A program made the position numbers and the translations under genes. From the NCBI RefSeq assembly GCF_036370855.1, contig NW_026991398.1, forward strand, positions 2,170,001-2,234,000: a stretch of 64,000 bases of DNA, given 5' to 3'. The notes below the pieces were generated by a model that saw only the letters and a program-made list of their open reading frames with translations, searched no databases and was not told the origin of the DNA. This DNA is from Dromaius novaehollandiae (lineage: Eukaryota > Chordata > Aves > Casuariiformes > Dromaiidae). Of the stretch, positions 57,001 to 64,000 are shown piece after piece. How positions within the stretch are numbered: the stretch's first letter is position 1; the number at the start of each line of letters is the position of its first letter.

Positions 57001-58483
57001 AATGCTTGTATATTATTGCAGTCTCCATCTACAGCTACACTCCCGAAACATCTTCCATTAGCCATACAAGATTTGAAGAAAATTACAGGAAGAGATGTGG
57101 TTCATCAGGGCTTTTGCATTTTAATGATCCCCATGGTGGATTTGGTGCTGAGTCCATGAACCACAGCTCCTCGCAGGATATTGCAGAAAATGTTCCAGAA
57201 GTCAAAGAAGCAAAGCCCAAAGTTTCTTTGAGTGTTAGTGGGTCCCACTGAGAGCCATGAGCAACAAAGACTCCCCAGGGGCTGATCTGAGCAGAGAATT
57301 GTGATCACTGACTACAGGCAGGCAAAGGCAATGTGCAGGTGTTTCTAATGCCAAGTCAACCTTGGTGTGTTTGATCAAGCAAAATGGGCAAGGATGGACA
57401 CCCAGCCCCTGGGAAGGCAGATCCTTTTCTCCCATGTTTCCCAGGGCTCTTCCTGGGGGCTGGTTGCAGGTGGGGGTGCAACAATGCTGAGTGCAGGACA
57501 ATGATACAACACCTCTTGGGGTCCCCTGAGGGGCAAGTTGCCTTCAGGCTTGCCTGTGCCCTCGACTGTCTCCACCACAAGCTGTCCTACACTGTCCCAT
57601 GCCTGCTGCTGTGTCCCAGCAGACTGTAAACCTGCTTCCCCACCTTGCTCCCACTCCAGGATCTCCCTCCCTTTACTGGTGTCTCTCCATCCTCACTGGC
57701 TGTTCCTTGAAACACAGAGCCAGGAGATGATCACAGACTCCCTCTGGGTGATCTCTGGCAGCACAGCACTACTCTTTGAGTGACATTCATTCACATTAAT
57801 GTCCAGCCTGAACCTCCCAAGCTGCAGTTTGTGACTGTTTCTCCTTCTCATGCTGTTTCCCACTACCAAGAGAAGCTCCTGGGAGTCCCACCCTGGGACA
57901 CACTACTGCAGCTGTGGCCACCCCAGTGCTGAGTCCAGGGGGAAAATGGCTCCCCTTGTCCGCTGGCCAGGCTCTTCCTAATGCAGCCCATAGTCATCTG
58001 GCCTTATTCACAATGAGCGTACTCCACTGGCTTGTATAACATTTCTCACGATGCCCAGGCCCATGTTCTCAGGGTTGCTCCTCAGCTGGTAAGGTCCCAA
58101 CCTGCCCTGATGCATGGAATTATCCTTCCCCAGGTGCAGGACTTGCCCTTCTCCTTGTAAAACTTCAGGAGGTTTCTGCTGGCCAAACCCTCAGGTTTCT
58201 AAAGGTCTTCCAGACTGAAGCTCTCTTGTGTCTTGTGTGTGTGTGTGCAGATGGCTCCCCCTGACTTGTGGTGCCTCTATGTAGATAACAGCATGAGGAA
58301 CTGCAGGACACCACAAGTAATAAAAGGAGGTTCTAGTTCAATGGAATTGCTGGCTGAAACAGGAATTACCAGGGCAATAATCTCAGAAACACCAAATGAG
58401 GGTGCAAGCAAACAAACCCAGCGCCCATGGGAAAAGTGTAAACAGAAATGTGCTGGGTTTTTTCTGGGACAGTGTGATAATGG
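57000..58483 (+). repeat. Distal block Z of OR14 unit U5, with unassigned DNA before the LTR
   Basis: 57040-57600 is the forward copy of block Z (compare 88-590), including tttggtgctgagtccatgaa at about 57139. 57600-58483 includes an antisense CR1-like look (about 57780-58210: leading-edge text such as ggttgctcctcagctgg) that I cannot assign firmly. It ends sharply at the LTR edge at 58484. Confidence 0.5.
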
Positions 58484-59341
58484 TGTGACCACAAGGCAGG
58501 AAAGGGAGGGTTGGATAATGGTGTAGAGGGACACTTGAGGTTCATGAGGGGTTAAACAGAGTATATTTAATGGACTGGGAACTGCATGGGGGGGAATTGC
58601 TGATGGGAGTCTGCTGGACACATGTGTCAGACGCCCAGGCGGGACTCACTGTGTGTATCCTAAGGGCCCCTTTTATCTCCTAGAACTGTTCCCTTCTCTC
58701 AGCTGTGCTAACCTTGAGTAGCTGCTGGCTGCAAAGCAGCTAGACATGGTTGACCAAACGGAATATTCATGTCTGGCCTGGATGGGTTTCAGTCAGTGTG
58801 CAGAGAGCACACGCTGGGGCTGTGATCACGTACTCTGCCAGTCCCCTGACTCCTCACCAGTTCTCACCGCACTCCACCCCCTGAGTGACAGAGACGTGGT
58901 GTTGGTGCCACCAGTGTGTAGGCAAGGTGTGGACATGCCTTTCAGGCATTAGCTGAACTAACAGCTAAGGTGTACAAGCAACTAAATTATAGCAAATATG
59001 TATAGTAAATTATAACATACATGCATACAAAACTAATCCGCCCAGAAGACTGGGAGTTTAATGCGTTTCCCCATTGTCCTAAATTCTACAGTCATGATGA
59101 CAGTCACTGCCATGGGTTGTCCCACACTGATTTTTTGGATTTTGCATCACATAGTCCTAGTAGGCTCGTTATCTTCTGGACATTGGGTTTGATGTGCTTA
59201 CTGCAGGTTTGTCAGTGTCCCAGCTGCCATCAGAGCACGGGGTTAGGATGGAGAGCAGCAATGTTGCGGCTCCACTCAGCATACTCATCAGGTCTCGGTT
59301 CTCTGGGTGAGAGTCTCCCAGAGGGAACATGGACTGGGGCA
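58484..59341 (-). repeat. ERV-L-like 3' LTR, antisense
   Basis: About 860 bases, TGCCCC start and GGTCACA end on the reverse strand. It pairs with 21489-22390. It keeps an ATAAAAGG TATA-like box (reverse, at about 58669-58676), an ATTAAA poly(A) signal (reverse, about 58567-58572) and the atgcct/aggcat hairpin at about 58935-58949. The 3' edge is fixed because similarity to the other copy ends there. Confidence 0.7.
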
Positions 59342-59389
59342 CTTTCCCCTTTGATTAGCACCGGGTAGGTGCCTCCTGGCCCATCAGCA

Positions 59390-59760
59390 ATGATTTCCCC
59401 CGCCAACTGTTTGGGTTTAGTCAGATCATGCACCCTGTATACCCAACACTGCCTGGATGCTGAACTGGCTGCAAGAATCTCCTGCCTGGATAGTGGGGAC
59501 TGCTATCTGCTCAGATATCAGTTGGGCTGTTGAGTCTCCCTGTGTACATCGCAGGGGTTGGGATCTGGTGTAGTGGATCACAATTCTCACCTCCTCAGGA
59601 CAGTTCAAGTCAATGACACCTGCAACGATGTCCACCACCCCGGAGAGCTAAACTACTGCTGGGCACCAAGTGACCATAATGCTCCTGAGGTATGGTGACC
59701 ACCAACCCCATACTCACAAGATGGCGGCTCTCCAGTTCCAGGGTCATTTCTCTGTGTGAC
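59390..59760 (-). pseudogene. ERV pol: C-terminal dUTPase remnant (second copy)
   Basis: Reverse-strand dUTPase motifs: VDIVAGVID with its aspartate near 59610-59640, then NCPEEVRIVIHYTR. The tyrosine expected after the aspartate is Cys here, which is unlikely to be active. The first motif is shifted to another frame. It is followed by the polypurine tract (reverse of ctttcccctttga at 59342-59354). Confidence 0.65.
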
Positions 59761-60535
59761 AATCGCAGACCCAACCCTGCACTCCCGGGCTTGGCTCACA
59801 TGGGGAGGCAGGCTTGGAGCTGCAGCCCTTGCACTCTAAGCACACGTGGCTGCTCCATGGATTTTCCTTGGAAACGAGCATACGGGGTAGAGCCACATGG
59901 TGGGTGGTCACTGAGGCAGGTAGCTGCCTGAGGAACATTTGTGCTCCAACCTGTGAAGGTACCAACAGAGGACAATTTGTGCAGCTGCTCTTTGAGCAGC
60001 CTGTTCATTTGCTCTGTCAGTCCTGCCCTTTGCAGAAGGCAGGGTACGTGATATGTCCAGGCTATTTCCCGCTCTCCAGCCCGGTTCTGAACATCATTGC
60101 CTGTAAAATGAGTGCCCTGATCACTTTGGATTTCCACTGGGGAACCACATAACCCAATCAAGTCTTCTAATGCCTTCATGGTGTGAACTTGGGTGTCTGT
60201 GGTGCAGGAGCGGGTGTACAACAGACCAGAGCAGGTACCTACAGCAGCCAGGACATATCTGTGCCACTGGCTCTCCTGTAAGGGTCCGATAGGATCAGTT
60301 TGCCACACGTCCCCAGGCTTTTGTCCTCTGCAGATATATCCCTTATTGGTCCACAACCACTGTGGAGCTAAGTGGGTGCAACAGGGGCAACACTGCCTGG
60401 CCTCTGTGCCGCTGGCAGCTCCCCCTCCATACACGCTGCTGGTGGGGGATGTAAATGGGTAAATCCATGCTAAGTGTTCCCAGGCACCATCTCCTTCATG
60501 TGCCCAGAACTGTGATCTGGGAGGATTCATTCCAT
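59760..60535 (-). pseudogene. ERV pol: integrase remnant (second copy)
   Basis: Open frame of about 245 codons on the reverse strand. It has a zinc-binding CPCC pair, DVWQTDPIGPL, a core strand reading AAVGTCSGLLY where the first copy has an aspartate (here Gly), and EIQSDQGTHFTG with the second aspartate. It begins at the CR1 junction without a start codon. The loss of the first catalytic aspartate means it is inactive even though the frame is open. Confidence 0.7.
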
Positions 60536-61940
60536 GGCTCACTCCTCACCAAAGTGAGGCTGAACTGCCTGCACCTCCCCAGGTTGTCCTCGTGGCTTTT
60601 TTGAAGATGGATTTTTTGCCTTTCTCCAATCATTGGGACTTTGCCCCATCTCCACAACCTTGCAAAGATGGTAGCGAGTGGTCTTGCACTCACAGCAGTC
60701 AGCTCTCACAGCATCCTCACATGCAGCCCATCCAACCCCTCTGACTTCTGTAGTTTGAGTTCTCACAAGGAATCCCTCACTAATCTCATCCACCATTGGC
60801 TGTTTTTCTCCTCTGGAGTCCTGACTCTAGGCACAACATCCCGGGAGACTTTGCTGGTGGAAACAGAAGCTAACAAGGGCTTGAGTTCCTCAGACCTATC
60901 TGCATCTGCTGCTACAAGAATCCCTGTCCCATTTAGCAGTGAGGCCATATTTCCCTTTTTATTCTTTGATTCTGACTGGAGCAGTAGCAGCTCATCTTCA
61001 TGGTCTTGACGTCCCCCGCAAGTGTCAACAGTAGGGTAGATTTTTCTTCCCTAACACCAAGCCTATGATGCTGGACAATATTTCTAAATTCCTCCTTTGC
61101 CTCTCCCTTCTTCCCCCTGCTGTATGCTGCCCTATTACCCTGGAGCTCAGGTGTGAGGTCCCTGTTTAGTCAAGTTGGTCCCCGAGGTGTCTGCTCATTT
61201 TACTGAGTATCAGGATGGCCAATCCTTGTGCTTGGCAGGTCTGTCCTTAACGACCTGCTGGCTTTGCTGAGCTCCTGGGCCCTTGAGAGCTGCCTCCCCT
61301 GGGATCCCCCACCAGTCCCCTGAACAGGCCAGGACGTCTGCTCCTCTGAAGTCCAGGGTCTGTACTCTGCCACTGTCCTTCCTCAGTCCTCTCAGGATCT
61401 GGGACTGCACGTTTTCAGGGTCACGGTAGGCAAGGCTCACACTTACATCTCTGATCAGTTCCTCCCTGTTTTAGATTTCCAGATACAAGAAAGCATCACC
61501 CTTATTGGCCCATCTGGCAGCTGTGCAAAGAAGTTATCCTTGATGCCCTCCAGAAACCTCCTGGCCTGCTTGCACTCTGTGGTTTGCCCTTCCAGTTCAT
61601 GTCAGGGGGATTTAAGTGCCCCTTACAACAACCAGGGCCTGTGATCGACAGACTTGCTCACACTGCTTATAGGAGACTGCATCCACCCCCTTACCCTGAT
61701 TAGGTGGTCTGTAACTCCCATCATGATGTCACCCTTACTGTGATGCTCACCCACAAGCTCTCACCCAAACCCTTGTCCATCCCATGCCAGAGCTCCACAC
61801 ACCCGAGCTGACCCTTCACATAAAGGACATCGTGCCCTGCTCATCTTCCCTGACAGTCTCTCCTGAAGAGATTGTACCCTACAAACATTGCCTTCCAGTC
61901 CTGTGAGTGATCCCACCACATCTCAGTTATTCCAACCATG
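60535..61940 (-). mobile_element. CR1 LINE of unit U5, antisense
   Basis: Reverse-strand CR1 ORF2 in pieces: endonuclease traces at about 61560-61940, linker ALKGPGAQQSQQVVKD at about 61250-61300, and the start of the reverse transcriptase at about 60540-60800. It is the equivalent of the U1 (690-2145) and U3 (45320-47655) elements. It is cut at about 60530 by the ERV. Confidence 0.8.
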
Positions 61941-64000
61941 TTTCAGACCTCTGACAGCTTCTGCACTTCCAGCTGTTCCTGTGTGTACCCCAGGCTGCAG
62001 GCATTTGCATGTATTTGGGCTACAGAGCTTCAGCTGTGGCAAAGAGTGCAGACTGGTCATGGTGAAACCTGTTACCAAGAGCCAAAGACACCGTGTGTGC
62101 AATGGCCCCACTTCAGAGCAGAGCCGTGCTGGCATAGATATCAGGTGGCAATGTAGTGGTGAAAGGAGGTTCCCACTAAGAGAGCAAACCCTGCAGTGCC
62201 CAAGGCAAGGGAGAAACAGAGCTGGGCCGTGCTGAAATGGCAGGAGAGGGGTTCGCTGCCTGAGCTGATTCACAGTAGTGGGCATCTAGTGCCCTTTGAG
62301 ATGGCCCAGGAAATTCCCCATCTGGCCCCCACCGGAGGCTCCAATAGGATGAGTGTCACAGTCACTCCAACAGAGCAAGCAGACACTGGCACATGCCTTG
62401 GACCATCTCTGTCTCTTCACATGTGGCCAGGTGTTTGTGTGTGGGCAACTGACTCTCACTCTCCATCTCCAGCGATTCCACTGGGAGCTTAGACAAGGAG
62501 CTCATGGGCAGATCTCTCTCTTGTGCACACTTCAGCTTAGGCAAGGGGAATCTCAGCTCCTGTGTGTTTGTGGATATGATGGGAGGGACCTGAATCCCAC
62601 TCCAGCCCAGGGCCTTCTAAACCATCATGAGATGCCCAGATTGATTCATCCGAATCAATACCTGAACCATGGCATCAATGAATCCCTTCTTGTCCCTGTC
62701 TAGGTGTCCTGCCTAGTGAAGAGGTGGGAAGAGGGGCTTCCAGAGTGGGACATTTCCACCTCTTGCAAATAACCCTCCTCTGATGAGACAAACTGCAATG
62801 CTGGAATCAGTCTTCCTACAGTGTTTAGAGAGGAACCATTGGTGATTATTTTAGTTTATTGCGGTGAACATTTCCCAGGAGGAGGGAGCACAAGGGACGG
62901 AGAAATTCAGGCCTTCAGCTGGGCCTCTGCTCCTGAGTGGGGCCAGGCTCCTGGGATGGAGGGAGCTCATGGCAACCTGGCAGCACTGCCCAGACACAGC
63001 TGTGTGCAGGAGCAGCTCCTCTGCAAAGAGCAGCAGGGCTGTGGGCACTGCCTTCTGCTGCTGACATGAGCTGAGAGAAGGCAGAGAGAAGTGGAAGGCA
63101 GTGTGGAGTGTGAAGACAGAGGAGAGTGTGTTGTGGGAGAAGTCTTCACAGTCCTTCACATGGTAAGTCTCTGGCTGCAGGGCAATGCTCCGGAGGTTCC
63201 TGGAGGGATCTTCTGAACCCAGTCCATACCGTGGCTGATAGGCTTTTCAATGATCTCTCTCCTGGATTATCCAGGGCATAGCAGGAGGAGGAGATGCTTC
63301 AGAGCAGGATTCCCTGCCTCACCATAACAGGGACAGGACGTTCTGCTACCTTCTCCCAGAGATACTGCAGTGGTGTGCCGCTGGGGTGTGCACACAGGTC
63401 TGCACAGGGCAGTGATTCAGAGCAGCATCCCTGTGCCCCAGTTTGCTGTGTGCCCAAGGCAGTGACTCTGCAGCCTGCAAGGGTCAGCACTCAGCCTGCC
63501 TGGGGAGCTCCCCATGGCACTGCGGGGAGAAGTTCTGAGTGGGAGGATTGACCCCAGACAGGCAGGTTCGTTCTCCCATCAAGAGGGTGCTGCATGGGTC
63601 AAGGCTGCTCACAGCTCTAGCTCATGCACAGCACATGTCCAAGGGGTCTTTGCAAGAGGAAGATCAAGAGAAGGGCTACTTCCAAGGGAAGGAGCTTTCC
63701 TTCTGGTGTCTCTGCTTTCCATTTTCTCCCTAATTTTGGCAGGGAGAAAAAAAGAAGAGTGTTCTGTTTTGGCAAGGAACTGGGACTCACAAACCTTCTC
63801 TCTCAGAGATCAGGAGGTCTGGGAGAAAGCTCAGCAAACCCCTTCAACCCCACCTCCACCTACAGACAGCATCGGCATCACCTGTGTGGTCTCCCTGGGG
63901 TTTATGTTACCTGCTCCTTACAAACTGCAGGCACAGAGATGCCTCTGGACAGTGCGCTGTCCTGGGAGGTTTCTGTAGGGCAGATCTGAGCACACAAAAG
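61940..64000. repeat. Upstream flank of OR14 unit U5; its OR exon is past the window end
   Basis: Forward copy of flanks A and B in the same order as U1 and U4: 61970-62240 matches 2120-2390, 62690-62830 matches 3370-3500, 62830-63130 matches 3500-3830, and 63170-63550 matches 3860-4260. No OR exon is reached. From the spacing in U1 (about 3.2 kb) and U4 (about 2.2 kb), an OR14 start would be expected at about 65.0-66.0 kb in window coordinates. Confidence 0.65.

Larger units (their letters stand above)
58484..60535 (-). mobile_element. ERV-L-like endogenous retrovirus, antisense, 5'-truncated
   Basis: On the reverse strand: integrase, dUTPase, polypurine tract, 3' LTR. It has no env, gag, protease, reverse transcriptase or 5' LTR. 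It is related to the 18.7-22.4 kb element but more strongly truncated, joining the CR1 of unit U5 at about 60530. The integrase frame is open for almost 250 codons, so this copy is less decayed in that part. Confidence 0.8.

Overview
The window looks like sauropsid, most probably bird, nuclear DNA. It has intronless olfactory receptor (OR) coding exons of the OR14-like type that is expanded in birds. It also has many truncated CR1 LINEs, mostly inside the OR duplication units, and env-less ERV-L-type retroviral remnants. I see no rRNA, tRNA, CRISPR or bacterial-type operon. The identifications rest on recognising motifs and families by eye; no database was searched.

Layout. Five copies of one OR14 duplication unit can be traced by repeated flanking sequence. 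U1 (about 1-8750, forward) carries an intact OR14 exon at 6690-7625. U2 (about 11800-17195, reverse) carries one at 12764-13699. U3 (about 38860-48860, reverse) carries one at 40217-41152. U4 (about 50160-56000, forward) carries one at 53870-54805. U5 (about 57000 to the window end, forward) contains only the far upstream flank, so its OR exon should lie just past base 64000. Each complete unit shows the same order: a distal block ('block Z', not seen in every copy), a CR1 fragment antisense to the OR, a long non-coding upstream flank, a splice acceptor 14-24 bases before the ATG, a 311-codon OR exon, and an AATAAA about 200 bases after the stop.

The centre (about 22400-38700) is mostly not part of the duplication. 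It holds a head-to-head pair of unrelated family-6/11-like OR loci: an intact gene at 26609-27562 (reverse) and a frameshifted pseudogene at 29848-30787 (forward). At 37745-38110 is a 60-bp minisatellite in which every unit repeats a ZNF143/THAP11-like motif and a YY1-like motif, followed by a GC-rich stretch. This is the most unusual regulatory-looking feature of the window.

Two degraded ERV-L-like proviruses are present: about 18690-22390 (forward) and 58484-60535 (reverse). Each keeps one 3' LTR and a pol end with a dUTPase domain directly before the polypurine tract, with no env, and each lacks its 5' part. Immediately upstream of the first is a block (17417-18690) of exon-like coiled-coil coding fragments from a gene I do not recognise.

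Functionally the window is a chemosensory receptor cluster. The four intact OR14 paralogues are very alike except in transmembrane segments 3 and 5, where odorants are expected to bind. One paralogue (U3) has lost the arginine of the DRY motif, and one (U1) has lost the ancestral splice acceptor and has a substitute nearby.
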